Below, piece after piece: positions 55,754-64,000 of a stretch of 64,000 bases of DNA. Both the position numbers and the translations under genes were made by a program. Under the pieces are notes generated by a model. It was not told the DNA's origin. It was given only the letters and a program-made list of their open reading frames with translations, and did no database searches. How positions within the stretch are numbered: position 1 is the first letter of the stretch; each line of letters begins with the position of its first letter. The DNA is from Clostridia bacterium (GTDB taxonomy: Bacteria > Bacillota > Clostridia > Oscillospirales > CAG-272): the NCBI GenBank assembly GCA_017482055.1, contig JAFUOH010000009.1, forward strand, positions 1-64,000. Reading direction: 5' to 3'.

Positions 55754-56719
55754 TTACCCGTTAAGCATTCTGCTGAGCCCGTTTACCGTGCAGTCAAGCG
55801 GCTCGTCTGCAACGGTGATTGTCAGCCCCAGGGACTTTTCAATATACTCTCCGATACCCGGCAGCTTAGCGCCGCCACCCACAATGATGATGCGATCCAC
55901 GCTGGAGCTGTCCTCGCCGCAGCGCGGCAGATTATTTATGAGTGCGGCGATGGTATCGGCGGCACCGTCTATCTGCGTTGTACAGCATTCGAGCAGTGCG
56001 TCTGCGGCGATTTCGATACGGCGGGGCATACCCGTTGAGCTGTCAACTCCCGTGAAGGTGAGAGCTTGATCATCCGAGCCGTACAGTGATAGCTTATGCT
56101 TTGCTTCCCGTGCGGAATTTTGTGTGATGGCGAGCCCGTAATTCCTGCGTATGTAGGACACTATGCCGGCATCTGCCGCATCGCCCGCGCCGATAGCTGT
56201 CTCCGTGCGAAGCAGCTCTCCTGCGCGGATGTACGATGCCTCCACACTCCCGGCGCCAATGTCACAGATGATAGTACCGCTGAGCGCCTCCGCTTCATCC
56301 TCCGCGGGAGTAAAGCCGCTTCCGAGCAGGGAAAGCGGTGCTGAATCTACAAGCTCAACCTGCCCTGTACGGCAATCGGAAAGAGCTTTTTGCAGCAATT
56401 CACGATTGCGGCTTCCGAGACCGTACTTGGCGGCGGCGAGAATGTGCTTTTTCGCACGTGGTGCGGCGATCTCAAGACAATGGTCAAGTATTTCCGCCGC
56501 GAGATTGAAATCCGTGATATTTCCGTCCAGTATCGGGCGGCGGACGGTGACGGTACCCGGTGCGCGCCCGCGTATGAGCAGTGCTTCCGTACCAACGGCG
56601 ATCACGTTGCCTTCTGTATCCACCGCGGCGACGTTTGGCTCACGCAGAACGATCCCCTTGCCCTTTTGGCAGATCTTGATGCCGCGTGTGCCGAAATCTA
56701 CTCCGAGATATACTGCCAT
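55754..56719 (-). CDS. mreB: MreB-like actin homologue
   Basis: 321 aa from ATG at 56719, one base after the maf stop. Actin-fold motifs: YLGVDFGTRGIKICQKG (phosphate 1), GKGIVLREPNVAAV, TIICDIGAGSVEASYI (phosphate 2) and DRIIIVGGGAKLPGIGEYI (adenosine). It is slightly short for MreB and has a divergent first loop (TRGIKI for TANTLI). MreB polymers guide wall synthesis during elongation. mreC and mreD do not follow, so it may be a paralogue. It is the last gene of the dut-DUF4321-maf group. Confidence 0.78.
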   Translation of the reverse strand: MAVYLGVDFGTRGIKICQKGKGIVLREPNVAAVDTEGNVIAVGTEALLIRGRAPGTVTVRRPILDGNITDFNLAAEILDHCLEIAAPRAKKHILAAAKYGLGSRNRELLQKALSDCRTGQVELVDSAPLSLLGSGFTPAEDEAEALSGTIICDIGAGSVEASYIRAGELLRTETAIGAGDAADAGIVSYIRRNYGLAITQNSAREAKHKLSLYGSDDQALTFTGVDSSTGMPRRIEIAADALLECCTTQIDGAADTIAALINNLPRCGEDSSSVDRIIIVGGGAKLPGIGEYIEKSLGLTITVADEPLDCTVNGLSRMLNG

Positions 56720-56720
56720 A

Positions 56721-57341
56721 TTATTTCCGTTCCTTTCCGATATAATCGTCGGCGGTGAGTCCGAAATCGCGGGCAAGCATTCTTCGCATGAGCGACAGCG
56801 GCAGTCCCACGACGTTATAATAGTCCCCATGAAGCTCGGTCACAAAGATGCCGCCGAAGCCCTGGATACCGTATGAACCTGCTTTATCCATCGGTTCATT
56901 GGAGTCCACGTAGTATCTGACCTCGCCCTCGCCGAGCTTTGCGAACACGACCTTCGTTTCCTCGGCTTCCGCTGACACAATCTCGCGTCCGTCGATACGT
57001 CCGATCATGGCGATTCCCGTAAACACAGAATGCTCTTTTCCCGAAAGGGACATGAGCGTATTATACGCATCATCTTTATCCTTGGGCTTGCCAAGGACAC
57101 GCTTGCCGTCCCACACCACGGTGTCGGAGCCGAGCACTATATAGTCTCCTTTGATGTTCAGCTTTTCTGCCACCGCCTGCGCTTTTCGGTGCGCAAGCTC
57201 GCGAACGAGCGCGTCGGGGGATATTTCTCCCTCGATATTCTCGTCACAGTCGGAGACGATCACGGTAAAATCCATGCCGAGCATTGCGAGTATCTCGCGG
57301 CGGCGGGGGGAGTTTGATGCTAAAATAAACTTAGGTGTCAT
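56721..57341 (-). CDS. maf: Maf-family nucleoside triphosphate pyrophosphatase
   Basis: 206 aa. Maf signature FILASNSPRRREILAMLGMDF at the start, the EARAKA-type helix (HRKAQAVAEKL), VLGSDTVVWDGKRVLGKPKD and GSYGIQGFGGIFV. Maf proteins hydrolyse non-canonical nucleotides (dTTP/UTP type here by the overall pattern, not proved). It overlaps the upstream DUF4321 gene by 4 bp and is followed at once by the mreB-like gene, a common arrangement. Confidence 0.93.
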   Translation of the reverse strand: MTPKFILASNSPRRREILAMLGMDFTVIVSDCDENIEGEISPDALVRELAHRKAQAVAEKLNIKGDYIVLGSDTVVWDGKRVLGKPKDKDDAYNTLMSLSGKEHSVFTGIAMIGRIDGREIVSAEAEETKVVFAKLGEGEVRYYVDSNEPMDKAGSYGIQGFGGIFVTELHGDYYNVVGLPLSLMRRMLARDFGLTADDYIGKERK

Positions 57342-57592
57342 CTTGCCAGCGCCCTCCCGATAACCAGTGCGAGTATGATAAACAGCACTACCGCCAAAGT
57401 CAAGTTTATGCTGATAGCAAAGGTCAGCTGCATTATGCCAAGATCAAGCGTGAGCGGCGAATTCATGCCAAAGTCAATGCCAAACGCCAGCCACGACAGT
57501 GCATTGATCCCCTTGCACAAATTCCCCACAAATGTGCCGACCACTATCCCGACCAGCACCAAAAATGTATTGTAAAGTTTACTTTTTGCCAT
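57338..57592 (-). CDS. DUF4321 small membrane protein
   Basis: 84 aa with two membrane helices (YNTFLVLVGIVVGTFVGNLCKGI and AISINLTLAVVLFIILALVIGRAL) joined by an amphipathic loop. Small size, two-helix shape and position before maf match DUF4321, found beside maf/mreB in clostridia. The role is unknown. The stop overlaps the maf ATG (ATGA). Confidence 0.8.
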   Translation of the reverse strand: MAKSKLYNTFLVLVGIVVGTFVGNLCKGINALSWLAFGIDFGMNSPLTLDLGIMQLTFAISINLTLAVVLFIILALVIGRALAR

Positions 57593-57667
57593 TGTTATTT
57601 CTCCTTCTTCCGTTTAGCTAAAGAGTATGCGAGTGCTCCCATACGCTATGCAACGCACTCGTCGGCA

Positions 57668-58117
57668 TTAATTCCTGCCCGTAGACCCGAAGCCGCCTGT
57701 GCCGCGTTCGGTGTCGTCGAGCTCCGGGACTTGGGTAAAGAGTGCGTGAAGGACGGGGACAAACATCAACTGAGCGATACGGTCACCGGGGACTATCGTG
57801 TAGGGGACATCCGAGCGGTTGATGAGGGAAACGGAGATCTCGCCGCGGTAGTCACTGTCGATGACACCGATGCCGTTGGCAAGGGTGATGCCGTGCTTGG
57901 TGGAAAGCCCGCTGCGTGCGGCGATGATTGCGACAACGCCCGAGGTCTCCGGGGAAATGGCGATGCCGGAGGGTATCACGGCGCGCCCGTGGGGCTCGAT
58001 TGTGATTGCCGAGTCTGCCGCTGAGCGAAGATCCACCGCCGCCGAGCCTGCGGTAGCATATTCGGGTACCGACGAACATTGGCGTACCAGCTTAATTTTC
58101 ACATTTATTTCATTCAT
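57668..58117 (-). CDS. dut: dUTP diphosphatase
   Basis: 149 aa trimeric dUTPase that removes dUTP and yields dUMP. All five motifs are present: AGSAAVDLRSA, SGLSTKHGITLANGIGVID, DYRGEISVSLINRS, GDRIAQLMFVPV and RGTGGFGSTGRN. It overlaps the upstream U32 gene by 4 bp. Confidence 0.95.
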   Translation of the reverse strand: MNEINVKIKLVRQCSSVPEYATAGSAAVDLRSAADSAITIEPHGRAVIPSGIAISPETSGVVAIIAARSGLSTKHGITLANGIGVIDSDYRGEISVSLINRSDVPYTIVPGDRIAQLMFVPVLHALFTQVPELDDTERGTGGFGSTGRN

Positions 58118-60162
58118 TTTACGATCCTCCTGATCTTACCGTCCTTTGGCGGTAGTGGCTTGCCCGAGAGCAGCGCTTTCACTTCCTCGCGGGACTCATC
58201 GGTAAAAATATAGTGTCCGCCGCCGATGCGATAGCGGATGAGCTCATTACGCTTGTCCTCCATGAAGATCGGCACGCTGTTGTACATGATGTTGCGGTGC
58301 CGCCACGCGCGCGTTAGTGGAAAATCGGTGCCTTTTCGGTCACGCATGGGCAAAAAGCTGCGCTTTTTGCATTCGTCACAGGAATAAAGGTCGCGGATCA
58401 CGCATTTTTCAAGGGTCATCAGCGGCACTCTGCCGTATATTATCGGAGGGAGTCCGAGGTCACGGAGCTGCGGCAGGGTGAGCTCCGGTGAAGCAATCAG
58501 ATCGGCGAAGCCAAGCTCCAAAAGAGCTTCCGCTGTGTAAGCATTGAAAATATTCAGCCTGAAATCGCCGTGTGTGACCATTCCCGCCGACATTGCAAGC
58601 GCGATGTGACCGAGATTCGATACAAGCGCATGACGTATACCTGCGTTTGCGGCGGTTTTCAGCATTGCCGAGATCTCGGCGACTTCCGAATCAAATACAA
58701 CCGGCGGGATGATAACGCCGTTTACACGATCGCACATTTCGGGAGAGAATTTTTCCAGCGGAAGGTAGACGATGTCACAGCCCGATATATGGTCGGGAAT
58801 GCTGTCATAAGAACAGAACCGAGCAGTCTTGGCGGGAGGCGGAAGCTCACAGCTCGGCATATCGAGCTTCCCCGGAAGCCGCGGCTCTCGGCGAAGCGTG
58901 AGCTTGGCGGTTATCGCATCCACTGCGTCTCGGCGCAGAGCGTTCAGGGCGGACAGAGGCATTATAAGCCCGTCGTCCAGACGCACGGTGCCGCTTCCGG
59001 GACGAAACGGCGTATTCCCGAGCTTTTCCAGGTTCTTTATTACCGATTCGTATGTCATGGGACGGTTTTCAGCTTTGTCGGGGATGGCTCCGCATACCGT
59101 GGCGGTGACTCCGTCTACCTCGGCGTACAGCTCTGCGGGCTTGCCCGCCTCGATGCGTATACGCATGTTTAAGGGTCGGCGGCGCTCACGGCACAGCGCG
59201 GCGTAGTCGGTGGCTTTAGCGGTCTTGTCCGCGCTTTCCGCCTTGTCGGCTTCGGTGCGTATACCGAGCATTTTGCGGTCAACGGTCTTGGTGTAATATC
59301 CGTCGGTGAAGCCGCTTCGTGAAAACAGAGCGCGCAGCTCGGCGAGCTCGTCCTGTGTGGCGTTGCGTCTCTCATCAAGCAGACGGCGATAGATGCGGGT
59401 GACGCCATACACGTAGTCGGGGCTTTTCATTCTGCCTTCTATTTTAAGGGAAGCTACGCCGAGATCAAGTATTTCTGTTATGTGAGATGCAAGGCAGATA
59501 TCCTTTAAGCTCAGCGCGTAGGTGTCGCGCTCCTTAGCGCCGCACCTTTTATAGGGCAGACGGCAGGGCTGCGCACACTCACCGCGGTTGCCGCTTCGTC
59601 CGCCTATCAGTGAGCTTGCAAGGCAGCCGCCCGACTGCGATACGCAGATGGCTCCATGGATGAACATCTCGGTCTCAATGGGTGAATTTGTACAGAGTAC
59701 GGCAAGGTCGTCACGAGACAGCTCACGTGCCGCTACCATGCGGGAAAAGCCCATATCTGCAAGCGTCCGCGCCGCATCGGTGTTGTGGCCTGCCGCCTGT
59801 GTACTTGCGTGAAGCTCAAAGTCGGGGAAATACCGATGTATCAGCCGTGCCGCGCCGAGGTCGGCGACAATAAGTGCATCGGCGCCCAGAGTGTAGAGCT
59901 CTTCTACATATTTCAGGACATCGTGCATTTCACGGTTGTGCACCAGAGTGTTGAGGGTTATGTTGGTTTTAACGCCGTAAAGACGGCATTTATCAATGGC
60001 ATCCCGCAGCGCATCGTCCGCGAAATTTTTGGCGTTCATGCGTGCGTTGAACACCGCGCCGCCGAAATATACCGCGTCGGCACCTCCCGCGATGGCGGCA
60101 TCAAGCGCCTCCGGGGAGCCCGCAGGGGCAAGCAACTCGGGAATGTGTACGGTTTTGTTCAT
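58114..60162 (-). CDS. Peptidase U32-family protein (RlhA-like)
   Basis: 682 aa. The N-terminal U32 domain has LLAPAGSPEALDAAIAGGADAVYFGG, and the cysteine region MFIHGAICVSQSGGCLASSLIGGRSGNRGECAQPCRLPYKRC (about 165-215) likely binds an iron-sulphur cluster. A second, collagenase-like half follows (YDSIPDHISGCDIVYLPLEK) and ends KRNELIRYRIGGGHYIFTDE. Large U32 proteins of this layout include RlhA, which hydroxylates 23S rRNA; some relatives act in tRNA hydroxylation. Substrate is inferred only. It leads the dut-DUF4321-maf-mreB operon. Confidence 0.8.
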   Translation of the reverse strand: MNKTVHIPELLAPAGSPEALDAAIAGGADAVYFGGAVFNARMNAKNFADDALRDAIDKCRLYGVKTNITLNTLVHNREMHDVLKYVEELYTLGADALIVADLGAARLIHRYFPDFELHASTQAAGHNTDAARTLADMGFSRMVAARELSRDDLAVLCTNSPIETEMFIHGAICVSQSGGCLASSLIGGRSGNRGECAQPCRLPYKRCGAKERDTYALSLKDICLASHITEILDLGVASLKIEGRMKSPDYVYGVTRIYRRLLDERRNATQDELAELRALFSRSGFTDGYYTKTVDRKMLGIRTEADKAESADKTAKATDYAALCRERRRPLNMRIRIEAGKPAELYAEVDGVTATVCGAIPDKAENRPMTYESVIKNLEKLGNTPFRPGSGTVRLDDGLIMPLSALNALRRDAVDAITAKLTLRREPRLPGKLDMPSCELPPPAKTARFCSYDSIPDHISGCDIVYLPLEKFSPEMCDRVNGVIIPPVVFDSEVAEISAMLKTAANAGIRHALVSNLGHIALAMSAGMVTHGDFRLNIFNAYTAEALLELGFADLIASPELTLPQLRDLGLPPIIYGRVPLMTLEKCVIRDLYSCDECKKRSFLPMRDRKGTDFPLTRAWRHRNIMYNSVPIFMEDKRNELIRYRIGGGHYIFTDESREEVKALLSGKPLPPKDGKIRRIVK

Positions 60163-60202
60163 ATATGTTCGCTTTCTCCATGATATTTTTACTGCGAAAC
60201 TC

Positions 60203-60231
60203 TTGCAATTTCATCGAATACAGGGTATAAT
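60203..60231 (+). promoter_or_regulatory. Plus-strand promoter for the lipoprotein-proB-recG run
   Basis: -35 TTGCAA (60203-60208), 17-bp spacer, -10 TATAAT (60226-60231). A second TATAAT follows at 60231-60236. Confidence 0.5.
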
Positions 60232-60260
60232 ATAATCGGTGGATAACATAGCTAATATAT

Positions 60261-60288
60261 ATTATAATATAAAATTGACGATTTGCAA
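60261..60288 (-). promoter_or_regulatory. Minus-strand promoter for the U32-dut-maf operon
   Basis: On the minus strand: -35 TTGCAA (60283-60288), 16-bp spacer, -10 TATAAT (60261-60266). It faces the plus-strand promoter just to its left. Confidence 0.5.
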
Positions 60289-60359
60289 AGCCCATTTGCA
60301 AAAATTTTCAAAAAATATATGATTATCCGCCGAAATAATTAACAGGGAGATATAAAATC

Positions 60360-60953
60360 ATGAAAAAGCTTGCACTTCTTCTCGGCGCGCTTATTCTTGC
60401 GGGTACTTTTATGACTGCTTGCAGCGGTGACGGACATAAGAACGGAGGAGACGGCGTTTATACGGATGTTTCCGAATATACCGAGGGTGTCACATCTGCC
60501 GAGGGATATGAGAGCGCATGGAGCGGCATTAAATTTACCGCCTCCGACAGTATCACAATGGCGGATGACGAGGAGCTTGCAGAGATTGCGGCTCTCGAGG
60601 ACGGCGCCATATATGAAATGATGGCTACCGACAACACAAACTATGATACCGTGCTTGTCAGAACCTTATCTGCAGGCGAAGGCGTTACCTTTGAGGATTA
60701 TCTTACGGCTCAACTGGATTCCATCAAATCTCAGTATGAAGCCAACGGTCTTAATGTTGAGTATTCCGAGCTTGATAATGCGACCTTTGGCGGCAGAAGC
60801 TACAGGGGTGCGCTTTATACCGTAAGCATGAACGGTACTGCTATCTATCAGTGCGTATACCGCGCAATGCTCGGCGACCGCATTTCCGAGGTCTACTTTA
60901 CCTACTCCGATGAAGCCGCATTCAATGCGCTTATGGATTGCTTTGCCGAATAA
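60360..60953 (+). CDS. Putative lipoprotein
   Basis: 197 aa. Lipoprotein signal MKKLALLLGALILAGTFMTAC with lipobox MTAC, then a Gly/Asp/Ser-rich segment. The mature part begins SAWSGIKFTASDSITMADDEE and ends with a domain like small uncharacterised clostridial lipoproteins. No catalytic motif. CAGGGAG precedes the ATG. It is transcribed towards proB, 23 bp away. Confidence 0.7.
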   Translation: MKKLALLLGALILAGTFMTACSGDGHKNGGDGVYTDVSEYTEGVTSAEGYESAWSGIKFTASDSITMADDEELAEIAALEDGAIYEMMATDNTNYDTVLVRTLSAGEGVTFEDYLTAQLDSIKSQYEANGLNVEYSELDNATFGGRSYRGALYTVSMNGTAIYQCVYRAMLGDRISEVYFTYSDEAAFNALMDCFAE

Positions 60954-60976
60954 TACAGAGGAACACAAAAGATAAA

Positions 60977-61765
60977 ATGAGTATTCTTGATAAAAGCTCC
61001 CGCATCGTGGTGAAGATCGGTTCCAACACGCTTACGCACGCTACGGGCAATCTCGATCTTCGCCGTATGGAGCTGCTTGTGCGCATACTTTCGGATTTCA
61101 AGAACGCAGGTCATGAAGTGGTGCTCGTAAGCTCGGGCGCTGTGGCGGCGGGAATTTCCAGACTCAACCTGGGCAGACGCCCGGATAGCACCGAGGAAAA
61201 GCAGGCGCTTGCCGCTATCGGTCAGGCAGAGCTTATGCAGGTGTATGAGCAGTTTTTCGCCACCTACGGTCACACTGTGGGACAGATGCTGATGACCAAG
61301 GACATTATCGACAACGATGTGCGCCGTACCAACGCAAAAAACACCTTCCGCGAGCTGTTGAAGCTCGGATGTGTACCGATCGTCAACGAAAACGATCCGA
61401 TCTCCGTGGAAGAGCTGAAATTCGGCGGCAACGACACACTGTCCGCGTACGTCGCACTTGTCTGCGGGGCGGATCTGCTCATAAACATGTCGGACATTGA
61501 CGGTCTCTACGACTGTGATCCGAGAAAAAATCCCGAGGCTAAGCTTATCAGCCGTGTTGATGTGATCGACGAAACTGTTATCTCCTATGCGGGCGGCGCA
61601 GGTACCGATCGAGGCACGGGTGGTATGATCACCAAGATAAAGGCGGCACAGCTGGTTACCGAGGCAGGTATTCCCATGCTGATCGTCAACGGCAAGAACC
61701 CGGAGGTGCTTTACGATATTTCCGACGGCAAGCACGTGGGTACATATTTCGCGGCAAGAAAGTAA
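60977..61765 (+). CDS. proB: Glutamate 5-kinase
   Basis: 262 aa from ATG at 60977 (an ATG at 60938 lies inside the preceding gene). Amino-acid kinase fold: RIVVKIGSNTLT, EVVLVSSGAVAAGISRL, VNENDPISVEELKFGGNDTLSAYVA and GTDRGTGGMITKIKAAQLVT. It makes glutamyl-5-phosphate for proline. The C-terminal PUA domain of the long form is absent. proA is not in the window. Confidence 0.92.
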   Translation: MSILDKSSRIVVKIGSNTLTHATGNLDLRRMELLVRILSDFKNAGHEVVLVSSGAVAAGISRLNLGRRPDSTEEKQALAAIGQAELMQVYEQFFATYGHTVGQMLMTKDIIDNDVRRTNAKNTFRELLKLGCVPIVNENDPISVEELKFGGNDTLSAYVALVCGADLLINMSDIDGLYDCDPRKNPEAKLISRVDVIDETVISYAGGAGTDRGTGGMITKIKAAQLVTEAGIPMLIVNGKNPEVLYDISDGKHVGTYFAARK

Positions 61766-61816
61766 TGCCGTACGATCTCCATCTGCTCATTCGGAGCGAA
61801 ATACTAAGGTGAAAAT

Positions 61817-63898
61817 ATGCCATTAACATTCGATACCAATATACAGTATATGCGCGGGGTGGGTGAGACCCGAGCCAAGGCTCTTGCGAAGCTCGGGATC
61901 ACCACCGTGGGGCAGCTTCTGTATCATTTCCCGCGGGCGTATGAGTTTCGAGGGAACATAAAGCCGCTTGCCGACGCCGAAAACGGCGAGGTGGCGGCGT
62001 TTATTCTCACTGCGGCAACCGATGTTAAGAACGCCGCGCTGAAGCGGGGCATGACCCTTGGCAAGCTGAGAGCGTTCGACGAGTCGGGTAGCTGTGAGAT
62101 CACCTTTTTCAATCAGCCCTACATGAAGGATTCCATAGTAAAGGGCGGGGAATACCGCTTTTACGGTAAGGTCGTAAAGGAAGGCGGCAAGTGCTTGCTC
62201 TCGTCTCCCGTGGTGGAGCCTGTTATCGAGGGTAAGGCACTGGCGCCTTTGGTGGCGGTGTATCCGCTGACGGCGGGGATCACGCAGAAGCTGCTTGCGA
62301 AACTTGTGGCTGCCGCGCTTGTTGAGCTTGGTGACGCTATCCCCGATGTGCTCGGCGAGGAGATCTGCCGCGAGAACGATCTCTGCGCCATCGGAACCGC
62401 ACTGCGGAGCATTCATGCGCCGTCCGATTTCAAAGCTCTCGAAATCGCAAAAAAACGATTGATCTTCGAGGAGCTGTACCGCTTCGCACTCGGTGCGGGC
62501 GAGGTAAAAAAGAAGGATGTCACCGCCCCCGCACTTGCGGACGGCGATATCACGCCGCTTGTCGAAAAGCTGCCTTATTCGCTGACCGGTGCTCAGGTGT
62601 ACGCTGTCCGCGAAATAGCCGCGGATCTTGCGTCCGGCGTACCTATGCGGAGGCTTGTGTCGGGAGATGTCGGCAGCGGTAAAACGGTGGTCGCAGCCGC
62701 AGCGGCATATATTGCAATAAAAAACGGCTATCAGTGCGCGATGATGGCACCTACGGAAATACTGGCGGTTCAACATTACACCGAGCTGTCGGGTCTGCTG
62801 GGAAGTCTCGGTATAAGCTGCGGACTTCTTACGGGCTCGGTGAAGGGCAAAGTACGCCGTGAATTGCTCGGAAGTCTCTCTGACGGCTCTCTTAACATGC
62901 TTATCGGCACCCATGCGCTTATCGGCGATGAGGTGGAGTTTTCGCGACTGGGGCTTGTCATCTGTGATGAACAGCACCGCTTCGGCGTGGGACAGCGTGA
63001 CGCGCTTCTCATGAAGGGCGGCGGTGATTCCTGTCATCAGCTCACCATGAGTGCAACGCCCATTCCGCGTACGCTCGCCATGTTTATTTACGGCGATCTT
63101 GATATGTCCCCGCTGAACGAAATGCCGCCCGGCAGACAGCGAGTGGAGACCTTCGTGGTAAACGAGGGCTATCGTGAACGGCTCAACGGCTTTATACGAA
63201 AGCAGAAAGCCGAGGGACATCAGACCTATGTAGTCTGCCCATCGGTCGAGGAGGCAGAGATCGGCGAGGTGACCCAGGAGGACATTCGCCTTTTCGACTT
63301 CGGCTACGATATAAACGAGGTCATGCTGCCGAAAACACCGCCGAAGGCGGCACTTACATGGGCGCAGACGCTCGACGAGGCGCTGCCCGAGCTGAAGATC
63401 GGCTGTGTGCATGGCAAAATGAAGCCTGCCGAAAAGGATGCCGTCATGACGGCGTTTGCGTCCGGTGAGCTTGATGTGCTCGTTTCCACCACGGTCATCG
63501 AGGTGGGGGTAAATGTACCCAACGCCACTCTTATGATAGTGGAAAACGCCGAGCGCTTTGGTCTGTCACAGCTCCATCAGCTAAGAGGGCGTGTAGGCAG
63601 AGGAAAGGCGAAGTCGTACTGCGTGCTTGTGTCCGACGTTAAGGGTGGGAGCACGGCGAAGGAACGGCTGGAGGTCATGCGAACCACATATGATGGCTTC
63701 AAGATCGCGGAGTTTGACCTTGGAGAGCGCGGTCCCGGCGATTTTCTGCGCTCGGGCGAGGACGATGTGCGCCAACACGGCGATTTGCGGTTCAGGCTTG
63801 CCAATCTCTGCGAGGATATGGAGCTGTTTGATGCCGCGGTGCGTGCCGCGAGGGCTAAACGAGAAGAAAATTTACTTACTGAAGGGAAAAAGTCATGA
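61817..63898 (+). CDS. recG: ATP-dependent DNA helicase RecG
   Basis: 693 aa branch-migration helicase for stalled forks. N-terminal wedge domain (ALAKLGITTVGQLLYHFPRAYE), then helicase motifs: Walker A SGDVGSGKTVVAAAAAYIAI, CDEQHRFGVGQRDALL (DEQH), SATPIPRTLAMFIYGDLD, VLVSTTVIEVGVNVPNATLM and QLRGRVGRGKAKSYC (motif VI). Ends with RecG's LANLCEDMELFDAA. It overlaps the rarA start by 4 bp. Confidence 0.96.
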   Translation: MPLTFDTNIQYMRGVGETRAKALAKLGITTVGQLLYHFPRAYEFRGNIKPLADAENGEVAAFILTAATDVKNAALKRGMTLGKLRAFDESGSCEITFFNQPYMKDSIVKGGEYRFYGKVVKEGGKCLLSSPVVEPVIEGKALAPLVAVYPLTAGITQKLLAKLVAAALVELGDAIPDVLGEEICRENDLCAIGTALRSIHAPSDFKALEIAKKRLIFEELYRFALGAGEVKKKDVTAPALADGDITPLVEKLPYSLTGAQVYAVREIAADLASGVPMRRLVSGDVGSGKTVVAAAAAYIAIKNGYQCAMMAPTEILAVQHYTELSGLLGSLGISCGLLTGSVKGKVRRELLGSLSDGSLNMLIGTHALIGDEVEFSRLGLVICDEQHRFGVGQRDALLMKGGGDSCHQLTMSATPIPRTLAMFIYGDLDMSPLNEMPPGRQRVETFVVNEGYRERLNGFIRKQKAEGHQTYVVCPSVEEAEIGEVTQEDIRLFDFGYDINEVMLPKTPPKAALTWAQTLDEALPELKIGCVHGKMKPAEKDAVMTAFASGELDVLVSTTVIEVGVNVPNATLMIVENAERFGLSQLHQLRGRVGRGKAKSYCVLVSDVKGGSTAKERLEVMRTTYDGFKIAEFDLGERGPGDFLRSGEDDVRQHGDLRFRLANLCEDMELFDAAVRAARAKREENLLTEGKKS

Positions 63899-64000
63899 TA
63901 AGACCGCTTGCCGATAAAGTCAGACCCATGAGCTTCGACGATATGGTAGGGCAGGAGCACCTTGTGGGAACAAACGGTGTGCTTCGCCGCATGGTGGATT
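63895..64000 (+). CDS. rarA: Replication-associated recombination protein RarA (5' part only)
   Basis: The first 35 codons, cut off by the window end: MIRPLADKVRPMSFDDMVGQ, EHLVGTNGVLRRMVD. This is the characteristic RarA/MgsA AAA+ N-terminus (PLAD-RPxxxDxxVGQEHLxG). Its ATG overlaps the recG stop (ATGA). Downstream motifs are outside the window. Confidence 0.8.
   Translation, partial: MIRPLADKVRPMSFDDMVGQEHLVGTNGVLRRMVD

Noticed and set aside
61823..63412. Minus-strand open frame of 529 codons opposite recG
   Set aside because: Codes for an Arg/His/Cys-rich sequence with no motifs and lies antisense to a well-supported helicase; it results from the GC-rich third positions of recG.

Overview
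The window is the replication-origin neighbourhood of a Gram-positive, spore-forming (or spore-derived) Firmicute of class Clostridia, most likely an uncultured gut or rumen member near Oscillospirales/Christensenellales. The evidence is the dnaA-dnaN-recF-remB-gyrB-gyrA cluster back to back with rpmH-rnpA-yidD-yidC-jag-mnmE, a spoIIE gene, a mnmG-rsmG-noc-parA-parB block with two parS sites, and an NfnAB pair typical of ferredoxin-dependent anaerobes. Species-level identity cannot be read from the sequence. I saw no tRNA, rRNA or CRISPR array.

Region by region. (1) 0-5.7 kb: a PHP-family hydrolase, then on the minus strand recA-recX-rimO-pgsA. (2) 5.2-15.1 kb, minus strand: dnaA, dnaN, recF, remB, gyrB, gyrA and a small lipoprotein; oriC lies between dnaA and dnaN, and a second dense group of DnaA boxes lies between gyrB and gyrA. 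(3) 15.3-20 kb, plus strand: rpmH, rnpA, yidD, yidC, jag, mnmE. (4) 20-37 kb, mostly minus strand: small envelope proteins (Ser/Asp-rich secreted, MORN-repeat, WG-repeat), serS, parB, parA, noc, rsmG, mnmG, rlmH, walJ, galactokinase, cinA, glyA. Relative to the usual Firmicute order, mnmG-to-parB is inverted and would meet the replication fork head-on. (5) 37-43.5 kb: a MinD-like ATPase with no usual start codon, methylglyoxal synthase, a YgjV-like membrane protein, an ECF sigma factor with a large C-terminal extension, and nfnA-nfnB. (6) 43.5-55.6 kb: spoIIE, nth, a beta-helix protein, a DHHW/MBOAT acyltransferase pair, a GH3 glycosidase with an ABC solute-binding lipoprotein, and an SDR oxidoreductase. 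(7) 55.7-64 kb: a U32 protein-dut-DUF4321-maf-mreB-like operon on the minus strand, then a lipoprotein, proB, recG and the start of rarA on the plus strand.

Functionally the window joins chromosome initiation and segregation (DnaA, beta clamp, gyrase, ParAB/parS, Noc, a MinD-like protein), recombination repair (RecA, RecX, RecF, RecG, RarA, Nth), RNA and ribosome modification (RnpA, MnmE, MnmG, RsmG, RlmH, RimO, Jag), membrane biogenesis (YidC, YidD, PgsA) and some carbohydrate metabolism. The most noteworthy non-coding signals are the DnaA-trio-like unwinding element beside dnaN, the gyrB-gyrA DnaA-box cluster, a dispersed palindromic repeat present twice, a perfect 22-bp-stem hairpin after mgsA, and a consensus promoter inside nested dyads upstream of nth.
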